Made by a program: the position numbers and the translations under genes
Shown here: positions 26,726 through 35,325 of the stretch, in pieces
Position numbering within the stretch: position 1 is the stretch's first letter
Layout of the letters: the number at the start of each line of letters is the position of its first letter
The notes under the pieces: generated by a model
The model's input: only the letters and a program-made list of their open reading frames with translations
What the model was told of the DNA's origin: nothing
Database searches by the model: none
NCBI RefSeq assembly: GCF_022760805.1
Contig: NZ_JAIVFL010000001.1
Coordinates: forward strand, 2,480,001 to 2,544,000
Origin: Candidatus Mycolicibacterium alkanivorans
GTDB taxonomy: Bacteria > Actinomycetota > Actinomycetes > Mycobacteriales > Mycobacteriaceae
Length of the DNA: 64,000 bases
Direction of reading: 5' to 3'

Positions 26726-27157
26726 ATGCGGGTGCTGGTGCAGCGGGTCACCTCTGCGTCGGTGTCGGTGGGCGGTGAGGTGGTCGGCGCGATCCGGCCC
26801 GACGGCCAGGGTCTGCTGGCCCTGGCCGGTGTCACCCATACCGACACCGAGTCAATCGCGCGGCGGATGGCTGAAAAGCTCTGGCAGCTAAGGATTCTCG
26901 ATGGCGAGCGCTCGGCCGCCGACGCCTCGGCGCCGATCCTGGTGGTCAGTCAGTTCACCCTGTACGCCAACACCGCCAAGGGCCGGCGGCCGACGTGGAA
27001 CGCCGCAGCCCCCGGCGCGGTGGCCGAACCGCTGGTGACGGTGTTCGCCGACGCGCTGCGGGAACTCGGCGCCGAGGTGGCCACCGGTGTGTTCGGCGCC
27101 GACATGCAGGTCGAATTGGTCAACGACGGGCCGGTTACGGTGCTGCTGGAGCTGTGA
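26726..27157 (+). CDS. dtd: D-aminoacyl-tRNA deacylase
   Basis: A 143-residue enzyme of normal family length with the diagnostic motifs SQFTLY and [11 protein letters not shown] (the Gly-cisPro-type active site lies in the NxGPVT end). It starts [15 protein letters not shown], as DTD proteins do. It hydrolyses D-amino acids from mischarged tRNAs. Its last 23 bp overlap an antisense MFS transporter relic. Confidence 0.95.
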   Translation: MRVLVQRVTSASVSVGGEVVGAIRPDGQGLLALAGVTHTDTESIARRMAEKLWQLRILDGERSAADASAPILVVSQFTLYANTAKGRRPTWNAAAPGAVAEPLVTVFADALRELGAEVATGVFGADMQVELVNDGPVTVLLEL

Positions 27158-27440
27158 ATCTCCCCAGATCCGGCAGTGGTTTGGCGGCGGTCTCCCGCAT
27201 CGTCAGCACAGTCAGCAGCGAGACGACCGCGGCAATGACGACGTAGATCCCGGCGGCATAGTCGTTGCCGGTGCGCGCGGCCAGCAACGTGACGACGTAC
27301 GGGGTGGTTCCGCCGAACACCGCCACCGAGACGTTGTAACCGACCGACAGCCCGCCGTAGCGAACCCCGACAGCCCGCTGTAGCGAACCCGGGTGGCGAA
27401 CAGTTCGGCGGCGGTGGCAGCGGTTAGAACCGCATCGCGC
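27135..27440 (-). pseudogene. C-terminal relic of an MFS (MHS-type) transporter
   Basis: The minus strand encodes AVFGGTTPYVVTLLAARTG, then NDYAAGIYVVIAAVVSLL and TMRETA. This is the last-two-helix region of metabolite:H+ symporters of the ProP/MHS group. Just upstream, AAELFATRVRYSGLS belongs in another frame; a 23-bp tandem duplication between them causes the shift. About 340 N-terminal residues are missing. Family call by motif recall. Confidence 0.65.
27344..27389. repeat. 23-bp direct tandem duplication
   Basis: Two adjacent 23-bp copies (27344-27366 and 27367-27389) differ at one base (CCGCCGTAG versus CCGCTGTAG). The duplication is not a multiple of three and breaks the MFS transporter frame. 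It is a clear molecular record of how that gene was disrupted, probably by slippage. Confidence 0.9.
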
Positions 27441-27524
27441 CGCTCACCGGGGTTGCCTGACACGAATGACTTGTTACCGGTCTGCGGCCGTGCATCGACT
27501 TCGGACGTGAGACGGTAGAACCCT

Positions 27525-28085
27525 ATGCACACGCACAACTTCGTCACCTATGAGGAGTTCGGCCGCCGGTTCTTCGACGTCGCGGTGACCGAGGACCGTG
27601 TGGCCGCCGCTTTCGCGGAGATCGCCGGCGGTGAGTTCGAGATGGGTCCGATGGCCCAAGGGCCGGCAGGGCTGGCCAAAGTCAGCGCCAAGGTTCAGAT
27701 CCAGCAGGCCATCGTCCGGCGCAACGCCGGCGAGACGCTCACGTTCAGCATCCGCATTCCGCTGATCATCGAACTGCTGGTCGACTTGCGGGTGGACAAG
27801 CAGAAGTTCAAGGTCGACGGTGACATCGCGCTGCGCGCAACGGCGCGCGCAGCGGAGCCGCTGCTGCTTGTGATCGACGTGGCCAAACCCCGACCGTCCG
27901 ACATCGCCGTGCACGTGACCTCCAAGTCGGTGCGCGGGGAGATCGTGCGCATCATCGGCGGCGTGGACACCGAGATCCGGCGATTCGTCGCGGCCTACGT
28001 CGCCGACGAGATCGACAGCCCGGCCTCCCAGCGGGCGAAGGTCATCGACGTCGCCGACGCGGTGGCCTCGGCCTGGGACGTCTGA
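27525..28085 (+). CDS. Conserved-type hypothetical protein (186 residues)
   Basis: A 186-residue soluble protein with no signal peptide or membrane segment, starting MHTHNFVTYEEFGRRFFDVAV. The middle has alternating beta-type segments (LTFSIRIPLIIELLVDLRV, KFKVDGDIALRATA, PLLLVIDVAKP) that suggest a lipid-binding or START/SRPBCC-like sheet, followed by a helical C-terminus. High third-position GC supports real coding. I do not recognise the family, and neighbours give no hint. Confidence 0.75.
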   Translation: MHTHNFVTYEEFGRRFFDVAVTEDRVAAAFAEIAGGEFEMGPMAQGPAGLAKVSAKVQIQQAIVRRNAGETLTFSIRIPLIIELLVDLRVDKQKFKVDGDIALRATARAAEPLLLVIDVAKPRPSDIAVHVTSKSVRGEIVRIIGGVDTEIRRFVAAYVADEIDSPASQRAKVIDVADAVASAWDV

Positions 28086-28100
28086 GAAGACGGACAGGTC

Positions 28101-28235
28101 GGGCGATTCGTTCTTGTGCACGGCGGCTTTCACGCCGCCTGGTGCTGGGACTACAGTATCGCCGAACTCGTGCGCCGCGGCCACGAAGCGGTCGCCCGCG
28201 CGACTGCCCGGAGTCTAATCGAGGAAGAGTCCTAG
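28101..28235 (+). pseudogene. N-terminal relic of an alpha/beta hydrolase
   Basis: The frame reads RFVLVHGGFHAAWCWDYS followed by IAELVRRGHEAVA, the unmistakable first strand and oxyanion HGG segment of small alpha/beta hydrolases. It then turns into unrelated sequence and stops after ~44 codons. The catalytic Ser, Asp and His are all missing. There is no proper start codon; it begins ~15 bp after the preceding gene. Confidence 0.7.
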
Positions 28236-28648
28236 CCGACCTGAGTCGGGGTCACCGTGACCACGCCCGGCGCGCCCGGCGTGGGACGCGCACCGCCACC
28301 GTCCGAGGTGCCCGCGGTGGGCGCGGTGGCCACCGACGTCGCCGTCGGCTCATTGGGCTGGGCCGCCTTCGTGCAGTTGAGCATCAGCTGCATCTTGCCG
28401 CTGTTCAGGTACTTCTGCGTCGACACGATGCACTTGGCCTGCGGCACGTCACTGCCCACCGACCCGCCGAAGACGGTCTGGACGCCCTGCGCGTGCAGGA
28501 TTGCGACCGCCTTGTAGTAGGGCTCACCCAGCACGTTGAGGGTGCCGCCCGCACTAGCCGGGTCGGCGTTGCTGGACCCCATGGCCAGGGCGGCAACGGC
28601 CGAACCTGCCACAAGTGCGCCGGCGGCCACCAGGATGAACTTCTTCAC
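28232..28648 (-). CDS. Small secreted protein with Pro/Thr-rich tail
   Basis: A 138-residue exported protein. The GTG at 28648 follows a strong GGAGGATCC. A signal peptide covers ~1-28 (VKKFILVAAGALVAGSAVAA), then a ~75-residue domain with two Cys (AKCIVSTQ and LMLNCTK, likely a disulfide) and the line YYKAVAILHAQGVQTVFGG. The final ~40 residues are Pro/Thr/Ala/Gly-rich. Small secreted proteins of this layout are common in mycobacteria; I know of no function. Its stop overlaps the converging hydrolase relic. Confidence 0.8.
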   Translation of the reverse strand: MKKFILVAAGALVAGSAVAALAMGSSNADPASAGGTLNVLGEPYYKAVAILHAQGVQTVFGGSVGSDVPQAKCIVSTQKYLNSGKMQLMLNCTKAAQPNEPTATSVATAPTAGTSDGGGARPTPGAPGVVTVTPTQVG

Positions 28649-28777
28649 GGATCCTCCGTCTTGAGTCTGGGGTCGAACATAGCGCAGTTGTGACAGCTGT
28701 GAAGAACCTGGACGAGGCCTCACAGAGCCTGGTGACCTCGCCTGAGGGTTTTATCGTCGGGAACACGCCGCGGCGTT

Positions 28778-28993
28778 TCACCTCGGGGAGATCGCCAGCT
28801 GGGCCTCGAAGGGCAGCAGCTGGATCGGGGCGTCGTCGCCGAACCAGCGGAGCACCGGCTTGGCCTGCGTGCGCACCGTGCCCGTGCGTCGCCCGGCGCG
28901 GGTGCCGATCTCGCGCCGGTGCGCGTGTAGCAACGCGGTCACATACAGCAGGGTTTCCTCGGGGACGTCGCAGCTGGCAGAGTAGGTGAACAC
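28778..28993 (-). pseudogene. N-terminal relic of an IS5-type transposase
   Basis: A 71-residue frame starts MFTYSASCDVPEETLLYV and continues LLHAHRREIGTRAGRRTG, later VLRWFGDDAPIQLL and ISPR. This follows the actinobacterial IS5/DDE_Tnp_4 transposase N-terminus (DVPxExxxxVxxLLxxxRxxxGT..., LRWFRDxTxVxxLAxxxxIS). It stops where the helix-turn-helix should continue, and the DDE domain is absent. A 10-bp inverted repeat, CGTGGGGTCC (near 28993) and GGACCCCACG (near 29050), lies just upstream and may derive from the element end. Confidence 0.5.
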
Positions 28994-29325
28994 GTGGGGT
29001 CCTCGTGCAGCGGAACGGCTTTCTTGGTCGAAACCGATCCTTGAGCAGGGACCCCACGGTCTGCTCTCACGACACGCTGGAGACTCCAGTCACACCGACC
29101 TCACACGCCCCAAGTGAGAAAACCTCAATGTGCGGCGAATGGCGGACCTCTCTCGTCGTTGTTGGTACCGCGTACATCAGTTGTGAAGTGCCGCATAGGG
29201 TTTGGCCCAACTCCAACCCTGGTCGATGCCGCTTGTCCCGGACGGACGCCTCATGTGGGGTGAAATAGATCTGGAAGCCTGGGTGGCGCCCGGTGCACCC
29301 TGAGCAGTTGGGCATCGTCGACTGC
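28994..29325. other. Intergenic, no gene recognised
   Basis: About 330 bp between the IS5 relic and the DUF488 stop. Apart from the short inverted repeat noted with the relic, I see only frames with poor codon use and no recognisable motif. Confidence 0.45.
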
Positions 29326-29703
29326 CTATGTCGCCGGCGACGCCGCTCGACTCAGCATCTCGGCGATCACGGTGGCCTCGCTGATGTCGACGGCCTTGCT
29401 TGCCGTGAGCAGGGTGAGGTTTCGGTCCTTCGCCAGCGTCTGCAGATGTGCCAGCGCCTCGGCCCGTTCGGGTTGGGTCAGCTCGTCGCGGTAGCGCCGG
29501 GTGAACTCCGTGAACCGTGCCGGATCGTGGTGATACCACTTGCGCAGTTCGGTGGAGGGGGCGATCGTCTTACACCACTCGTCCAGCTTCGCTTTCTCCT
29601 TGGTCATACCGCGCGGCCAGATCCGGTCCACCAGCACGCGGTTCCCGTCCCCGCGGGCCGGGTCGTCGTAGACGCGGCGCACCTGCACCTTGTGTGTGCT
29701 CAT
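29326..29703 (-). CDS. DUF488 family protein
   Basis: A 125-residue DUF488 protein with the family hallmarks VRRVYDDPARGDGNRVLVD, RIWPRGMTKEKA, WCKTIAPSTELRKWY and the C-terminal LTLLTASKAVD strand. The biochemical role of DUF488 proteins is not established; some are annotated as uroporphyrin-III methyltransferase-like by error. It is intact, with a good ATG, in a region otherwise full of relics. Confidence 0.88.
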   Translation of the reverse strand: MSTHKVQVRRVYDDPARGDGNRVLVDRIWPRGMTKEKAKLDEWCKTIAPSTELRKWYHHDPARFTEFTRRYRDELTQPERAEALAHLQTLAKDRNLTLLTASKAVDISEATVIAEMLSRAASPAT

Positions 29704-29984
29704 TTGCTGCCTCCTGTCGGTGGGCCGCGCCGACGGCTCCCCGGGCCGTCAGGTGGACGGCTCCCATGGTTGGTGCGATCGCACCTTCTCGATCTTCTTC
29801 AACTGTCCCCTTGATCGGGCGGGCTGACCAGTTCGTGTTGACACCGGCTGCCGTTTCTGCGCACTACCCGGTCAGCCGACCTTCCTCGACGAGGAGGTGT
29901 GGGTCGGCTAACGAGGGCAGTCGACGTGCGGTCCGTCAAGTGATTAGTTAGGGCAGGCCGACAGTGGGCTGGCAGAGCGTAGGT
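29704..29984. other. Intergenic, no gene recognised
   Basis: About 280 bp upstream of DUF488, presumably containing its promoter. No frame gives a recognisable protein and no RNA gene is apparent. Confidence 0.45.
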
Positions 29985-30324
29985 TCATTGGTATTGCGGA
30001 AGGTAACGGACAGGGACGGAATGGACGTCGGCAAGGTGCACGACGTGTTCGTCGACGACCGCGAACGCACGGCCCGCTTCCTGCTCGTCGAACACGGCGG
30101 TCCTCGGTATCGACGATAAAGAAGTCTTTCAATCCGGTCGACGTGATCCGCCGGACCACCAGTGATGACGTCTACATCACGACACTCGTGACCACGTCGC
30201 CGAGGCGCCCGGCTATGACCCTTACCTGATGAACGATCGCAGCTACCAGAGCAGCATCTATGTCCACTACGGCTGCGCACCCTACTGGTCAGCCAGCTAC
30301 ACCTATCCGGGCTTCAATCTGTAA
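29985..30324 (+). pseudogene. PRC-barrel domain protein relic
   Basis: Frame one reads LVLRKVTDRDGMDVG, then KVHDVFVDDRERTAR and FLLVEHGG, the first half of a PRC-barrel (GKVxDVxVDD). After a deletion/frameshift near 30100, a second frame gives FNPVDVIRRTTSDDVYIT. A third frame gives HVAEAPGYDPYLMNDRSYQ and a Tyr-rich YWSASYTYPGFNL end, typical of mycobacterial PRC-barrel stress proteins. At least two frame changes are needed, so it is not functional. Confidence 0.65.
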
Positions 30325-30427
30325 CGCGAGGTCCGATGGGCTGGCGGGTTGGGTGGTAACGACCCGTTAGACGCTCGCGGCGCACCGTGCGGCTCGCCGC
30401 TGGGGAGGAGAGAAGACAAGGTGAGAG

Positions 30428-30529
30428 ATGACCGCTGACAACCGCAGCGGGGAGGTGGACATCCTGGTGAACTGCGGAATCACCCGGGATCTTGGCGCGC
30501 AAACGGTTGACGCGGATGCAAGCCGTTGA
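30428..30529 (+). pseudogene. Short-chain dehydrogenase (FabG-like) fragment
   Basis: A 33-codon frame contains GEVDILVNCGITRD. This corresponds to the SDR segment xxDILVNNAGITRD (adenine-pocket NNAG motif, here damaged to NCG with one residue lost). Both the glycine-rich N-terminus and the YxxxK site are missing. It abuts the cupin gene stop. Confidence 0.5.
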
Positions 30530-30531
30530 CC

Positions 30532-30864
30532 TCACGGGAGCTTGGCCACGGTAAGCAAGATCGCCGAGTCTTCCAGCGCCTGCAGGCCGTGACGGGCGTC
30601 GGGCACCTTCAGAAGGTCACCGGACCGACCCTCCCAGGCCTGGCCCTCGGAGGTCAAGCGGACCCGACCGCGCAGCACGTGCACCGTGGCCTCTCCGGGG
30701 TTGTTGTGCTCGCCCAACTCGGTGCCTTTGATCATGCCGACCACGGTCTGGCGCAGCACCCGTTCATGACCGCCGACGACGGTGTCGGCGGCTGGCCGCC
30801 CACCGTGGGCGGCGGCCAGTTCGAGTTGCTGAGTGGCCAGCGCGTCCAGAGAGATCCGTTGCAT
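30532..30864 (-). CDS. Small cupin-domain protein
   Basis: A 110-residue single-domain cupin: the first box is GTELGEHNNPGEATVHVLRG (metal-type His/Glu pattern) and the second is SGDLLKVPDARHGL with its His. It starts MQRISLDALATQQLELA after GAGAG; an upstream in-frame extension has no motif and is rejected. Such proteins bind a metal and often protect against oxidative stress or act as small enzymes. The substrate is unknown. Confidence 0.82.
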   Translation of the reverse strand: MQRISLDALATQQLELAAAHGGRPAADTVVGGHERVLRQTVVGMIKGTELGEHNNPGEATVHVLRGRVRLTSEGQAWEGRSGDLLKVPDARHGLQALEDSAILLTVAKLP

Positions 30865-31146
30865 GACTCTCAGTATGATCGCTCGATCGCCCGAACCGGG
30901 CAATCGTCAATGGCAGGGATCTGTAGACGTGGCTGGGTTCGCGACGCCGGTCCCGATGCGTGGATGGGTCGCGTGACAGTGTTACCTGAACGGCGTAGCG
31001 TCAAAATCGCTGAGCAGCAGCCGTTCCGACACTAGGGCGCCGCCACCAGGTCGCACGTTCGTTAGCGAAACCGCATCGCCGGAAACTCGCCGCCAGCGAC
31101 GTTGCTCGCGTCGTGTGGCTCAGCGCTTGGACCATACGGAGCTCTG
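30865..31146. other. Divergent intergenic region
   Basis: About 280 bp between the divergent cupin and molybdopterin-oxidoreductase starts, expected to hold both promoters. I found no clear operator or RNA. Confidence 0.4.
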
Positions 31147-32997
31147 ATGACCGAACCCAGCACCGTGAACCACGGCGGCGACGGCGAAGGCCTCCCCCAT
31201 GCGGGGCGCGAACCGACCGACCCGCCGGTCGAGCTGCCTGCCGCGCCGGACTCCAGCGTCACCCCACACGCGGTAGCCAGCTTTCGTTCGCAACTGAGCA
31301 TCGGCAAGGACGTGGTGGACCCGAGCACCTGGGCCGGTTCGGTGCCGGTCGCGCACGGCATCGCGCCCCGCGTCCGGGTGGGAGATAGCAGGTGGTTCAA
31401 CCTGTTGTGGTTGCTGCCGATCGGATTCGTGGTCCTGATCGTCGCGGTCGCCGCCGGCAAGGGTCTGCGTGACATGACCTCAGTGCAGCACTTCATCGCC
31501 AGCTACCCGGGCACCGTCGTGTCAGCCGACGCTATACGCCATCCGGGGCTGCCGGTCTGGGTGGGGGTGCAGCACTTCTTCAACCTGTTCCTGCTGATCT
31601 TCATTATCCGCTCCGGAATTCAGATCCTCAGCGATCATCCCCGGCTGTACTGGACCCGGCACAGCACCCCGGGCCGCGACTGGTTCCGCATCCAGAAACC
31701 GGTTCCCGCCGACCCATTGTGGACGGCGAAGAAGGACTCCATCAGCCTGCCCGGCCAGGTCGGGTTGCCCGGCATCCGGCATTCGATCGGGTTGGCCCGC
31801 TGGTGGCATCTGGGCGTGGACACCCTGTGGCTGCTCAACGGCGCGGTGTTTTACGTGCTGTTGTTCACCACCGGGCAGTGGCGGCACGTGGTGCCGACCA
31901 GCTGGTCGGTGATCCCCAATGCGGTATCGGTGCTGATCCAGTATCTGTCGCTGCAGTGGCCGGTCGAGAACGGCTGGGTGGCCTACAACAGTCTGCAGCT
32001 GATCGCCTACTTCATCACCATCTTCATCGCCGCCCCGCTCGCGCTGGTGACCGGGCTGGGCATGTCGCCGGCGCTGTCGACCCGGTTCAAACCGATCAGC
32101 AGGCTGTTCAGCATCCAGCTGGCCCGCTCGCTGCACTTCCTGGTGTTGGTGTGGTTCCTGTTCTTCATCACCATCCACGTCGCGCTGGTGTTCACCACGG
32201 GTCTGCTGCGCAACCTCAACCACATCTACGCTGGCCGCGACGCGACGGACTGGGTCGGTTTCGCGGTCTTCGCCGCCTCGATGGTGGTGGTCGTGGTGGG
32301 CTGGGTGGCGGCCACCCCATTCACGTTGCGCCACCCGCGGGTGGTGCAGCGGGTCGGCTCCGCGCTGATCGGCCCGCTGCAACGGCTCTTCGAACACCTC
32401 GACGCGACCCCGGGCGAGTACGGCGAGAAAGACATCTCGCCGTACTTCTGGCACAACGGCGAGTACCCTGACTCGCCGGAGTACACCGCCCTGTTCGACG
32501 GGCACTTCGCCGACTACCGGCTTCGGATCAACGGCCTCGTGGAGCATCCGGTCGAGCTCACCCTGACCCAGCTGCGGGCGCTGCCCCACCATGAGCAGAT
32601 CACCCAGCACTTCTGCATCCAGGGCTGGTCGGGCGTCGCGAAGTGGGGTGGGGTGTCGATGCAGACGATCCTCGACCTGGTCAAACCGCAGCCGGAAGCG
32701 AAATGGGTGGTGTTCTACTCGCTGGGCGATGGCCCCGACGCGGGTATCTACTACGACGCGCATCCCATCGAGCAGATGAGTAACCACCTCAGCATGCTCG
32801 CCTACGACATGAACGGCGAACCGCTCTCCTTCGGCCACGGCGCGCCGCTGCGGCTGCGCAACGAGATCCAGCTCGGATTCAAACAGGTGAAGTGGATCAA
32901 GGGCATCGAGTTCGTCGGGCGCTTCTCCGAGGTCGGCGGAGGCTACGGCGGCTACAACCAAGACCACGAGTTCTTCGGCTACCGGCAAACGATCTAG
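31147..32997 (+). CDS. Membrane cytochrome b / sulfite-oxidase-fold molybdoenzyme fusion
   Basis: A 616-residue two-part protein. Residues ~90-410 hold about six membrane helices with His-bearing segments (VGVQHFFNLFLLIF, LARWWHLGVDTLWLL, ARSLHFLVLVWFLFF, TIHVALVF) typical of a cytochrome b561-type haem domain. Residues ~430-616 are a YedY/sulfite-oxidase molybdopterin domain with the Mo-ligand Cys in QHFCIQGWSGVAKWGG and the FGHGAPLRLR segment. It probably passes electrons between quinol and a periplasmic-type substrate. No Tat signal is present, as the domain is tethered. The ATG at 31147 has GGAG at 5 bp. A flavoprotein reductase follows 37 bp later, suggesting an operon. Confidence 0.88.
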   Translation: MTEPSTVNHGGDGEGLPHAGREPTDPPVELPAAPDSSVTPHAVASFRSQLSIGKDVVDPSTWAGSVPVAHGIAPRVRVGDSRWFNLLWLLPIGFVVLIVAVAAGKGLRDMTSVQHFIASYPGTVVSADAIRHPGLPVWVGVQHFFNLFLLIFIIRSGIQILSDHPRLYWTRHSTPGRDWFRIQKPVPADPLWTAKKDSISLPGQVGLPGIRHSIGLARWWHLGVDTLWLLNGAVFYVLLFTTGQWRHVVPTSWSVIPNAVSVLIQYLSLQWPVENGWVAYNSLQLIAYFITIFIAAPLALVTGLGMSPALSTRFKPISRLFSIQLARSLHFLVLVWFLFFITIHVALVFTTGLLRNLNHIYAGRDATDWVGFAVFAASMVVVVVGWVAATPFTLRHPRVVQRVGSALIGPLQRLFEHLDATPGEYGEKDISPYFWHNGEYPDSPEYTALFDGHFADYRLRINGLVEHPVELTLTQLRALPHHEQITQHFCIQGWSGVAKWGGVSMQTILDLVKPQPEAKWVVFYSLGDGPDAGIYYDAHPIEQMSNHLSMLAYDMNGEPLSFGHGAPLRLRNEIQLGFKQVKWIKGIEFVGRFSEVGGGYGGYNQDHEFFGYRQTI

Positions 32998-33034
32998 ACA
33001 CGGCCAGCAACAGTTTTAAGGGACAGGACCGAAT

Positions 33035-34288
33035 ATGACTACCGGACAGCAAACATTCGTGATCGTGGGCGCGGGCCTGGCCGGTGCCGGAGCCGCCGAG
33101 GCACTCCGCACCGACGGTTTCACCGGCCGGGTCGTGCTGCTCGGCGAGGAAACCGAACGGCCCTACAACCGGCCCCCGCTGTCCAAGGGCTACCTGCAAG
33201 GCAAGTCGGAGAAGGACAAGATCTACGTACACCCCAAGGCTTGGTACGCCGAGCATGACGTCGAGCTGCGGGTCGACACCCGGGTGACCGGCCTCGACCT
33301 CACCGCCCACCGCCTCAGCATGACCGGCGGTGAGCGGATCGGCTACGACAAGCTGCTGCTGGCGACCGGGTCGGACGTGCGCCGCCTGAGCGTGCCCGGC
33401 GCCGAGTTCGACGGCGTGTACTACCTGCGCAGCCTCGCCGACTGCGAAGCCATCAAGGCCGCGTTCACCACCGCCGGGCGGGTGGCGATCATCGGGGGTG
33501 GCTGGATCGGGCTGGAAACCGCCGCCGCGGCGCGCGCCGCCGACTGTGAGGTCACCGTGATCGAGATGGGTGAGCTGCCGCTGCTCAAGGTGCTAGGCCG
33601 CGAGGTGGCCGAGATCTATGCCGCCCTGCACCGCGCACACGGCGTCACCCTACGGCTGGGCGCCGGCGTCGAAGAAATCACCGGGACGAACCGCCGCGCC
33701 ACCGGGGTGCGTCTGGCCGACGGCAGCGTGATCGACGCCGACGCCATCGTGGTCGGCGTGGGCATCACCCCCAACGCCGCGTTGGCCGAGGTGGCCGGAC
33801 TGCACGTCGACAACGGCGTCGTCGTCGACGAACACCTGGCCACCTCCGACCCCGACGTCGTCGCCGCCGGGGACGTCGCCAACGCCTACTACCCCCACCT
33901 GCACACCCACCTGCGCCTGGAGCACTGGTCGGCCGCGCTCAACCAGCCAGCGGTGGCCGCGGCCACCATGCTCGGGCGCGACGCGGCCTATGACCACGTG
34001 CCCTACTTCTTCTCCGACCAGTACGAGATGGGCATGGAGTACTCCGGCTACGTCGCGAGGGGCAACTACGATGAGGTGGCCTTTCGCGGCGACGTGGCCA
34101 AGGGCGAGTACGTCGCCTTCTGGTTGCGTGACGGTCGCGTGCTGGCCGGCATGAACGTCAACGTGTGGGACCTCACCGACACGATCGCCGCCCTAGTCCG
34201 CTCTGGCCGGCCGGTCGACCGGGCGAAGCTCGTCGACCCCGACGTGCCGCTGGACCAGGTCGCCGGCGTACCCGTGTCGGGAGCGTGA
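33035..34288 (+). CDS. Ferredoxin/rubredoxin reductase-type FAD oxidoreductase
   Basis: A 417-residue pyridine-nucleotide-disulfide-fold reductase. The N-terminal FAD motif is VIVGAGLAGAGAAEALR, followed by RPYNRPPLSKGYL, the central NAD(P)H motif VAIIGGGWIGLE, the C-terminal FAD motif PDVVAAGDVAN and a reductase C-terminal domain with YFFSDQYEMGMEYSGY. There is no CxxC pair, as expected for electron transfer to ferredoxin, rubredoxin or a P450 system. It probably belongs with the preceding molybdenum/haem membrane protein; the electron acceptor is not known. Confidence 0.92.
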   Translation: MTTGQQTFVIVGAGLAGAGAAEALRTDGFTGRVVLLGEETERPYNRPPLSKGYLQGKSEKDKIYVHPKAWYAEHDVELRVDTRVTGLDLTAHRLSMTGGERIGYDKLLLATGSDVRRLSVPGAEFDGVYYLRSLADCEAIKAAFTTAGRVAIIGGGWIGLETAAAARAADCEVTVIEMGELPLLKVLGREVAEIYAALHRAHGVTLRLGAGVEEITGTNRRATGVRLADGSVIDADAIVVGVGITPNAALAEVAGLHVDNGVVVDEHLATSDPDVVAAGDVANAYYPHLHTHLRLEHWSAALNQPAVAAATMLGRDAAYDHVPYFFSDQYEMGMEYSGYVARGNYDEVAFRGDVAKGEYVAFWLRDGRVLAGMNVNVWDLTDTIAALVRSGRPVDRAKLVDPDVPLDQVAGVPVSGA

Positions 34289-34603
34289 TGATGACGGCGC
34301 CGATGACCGCCCAACGGCTCGACCTCGCCGCCCGCCTGGCCACCCAAACTGCTCCGCTGCAGCACCCAGGCCGGCGGAACAGCTTGTCGCCCAGCCAGCG
34401 GCGTGCCTGCGGCCGGCAACGCGTTGCTTCGTCGTCGGCGTCAGGGTCACGACCTCGTCCTCGGCGAACGTCGACGTCCCGGTCGTACACATCAACTTCG
34501 GGTGGCCGTTGATTTCTGCCGAGCACGATCGCGTTGCAGCTCATCTAACTTCTCCGTCCCGGGTGCTTGGCCAGTTCGTCGCCGGTTGTTCGTGGATTAG
34601 CTG
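34289..34603. other. Intergenic, no gene recognised
   Basis: About 315 bp after the flavoprotein. Long open frames exist on both strands because of high GC, but none has a motif, ribosome site or homologue I can name. Confidence 0.45.
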
Positions 34604-34935
34604 TCAGCCACTGAATCTCAGATCGCTGATGGTGCCGCTGGCCACCAGCATGATGTAGAAGTCGGTGAGTGCCAGCGTGCCCAGGGTGATCCACGCGAAC
34701 AGCATGTGCCGCTCGTTGAACCAGGTGACCTTCGTCCAAAGCCAGCCGGGTTCCTCCGTTGTAGCGGGCGCGCGGCTCGGGGATTGCGCAGCTGGTGGGG
34801 GACTGCCACACCGATCGGTAGTAGGCCTTGCATCAGCGGTGGGAGCCACCACGCATAGGTGCGCAGTGTGCGTTGCCGTATTTCGGCGCAGGTTGGCGAA
34901 AAGACGCCTGTGCGTTGCGTTGTCGGCGTGCTCAT
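34604..34935 (-). pseudogene. Small membrane protein, frameshifted
   Basis: A good start (GGGAG, then ATG at 34935) opens a frame MSTPTTQRTGVFSPTCAEIR followed by RTYAWWLPPLMQGLLPIGVAV. Near 34745-34800 the reading must shift to continue as EEPGWLWTKVTWFNERHML and a second hydrophobic helix ending ASGTISDLRFSG. Together they would make a ~105-residue two-helix protein. The family is unknown. Its start lies right after the stop of the photolyase-related relic. Confidence 0.45.
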
Positions 34936-34939
34936 CTAA

Positions 34940-35298
34940 TCACTCCCGATCAATCTGTCTTCTTTGTATCGTCGTCCGGATTGTCCTCGAGGTTGCGTCG
35001 TCGTCGACATCACGGCAGAATTCCGCATCGGTATCCAGATCAACGAGCTCCTCATCGGCGGGCCGGCCCAGTGGCTTGTCGGATACCTCGAGTTCGCTGG
35101 TTTCGCTGTCGAACGTTAGCCATAAGACCGCGTGGCGCGGTCCGGATATCACCATCTGCAGCTTCTGGCGGTGATCGCGGCGACGGCGCAGCGCGGAGGT
35201 GGCCTCCACCACCGGGACACCGGTCGGTGCGCGTGCGCACCGCCGTAGACGCGGGGACCGAGTTGGTCGGCGAACAGCCTGTGAGGTGTGTCATCGCT
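34940..35298 (-). pseudogene. Relic of a cryptochrome/photolyase-related (FeS-BCP type) protein
   Basis: One frame reads HRLFADQLGPRVYGG. After a one-frame shift comes VVEATSALRRRRDHRQKLQ, then MVISGPRHAV. Together these match the N-terminus of PF04244 proteins (FGDQLGP...VEsxxxxRRRxxHRQKLxLVLSaMRH), the bacterial (6-4) photolyase-like group. Beyond that the sequence becomes unrelated and acidic before a stop at 34940. About 400 residues, including the FAD and FeS sites, are missing. The identification is by remembered motif. Confidence 0.5.
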
Positions 35299-35325
35299 GG
35301 GCCGGGCCGTCACGATGCGGTTTGC

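Noticed and set aside
34289..34552. Frames on both strands after the flavoprotein gene
   Set aside because: No motif, ribosome site or family resemblance; composition fits non-coding high-GC sequence.
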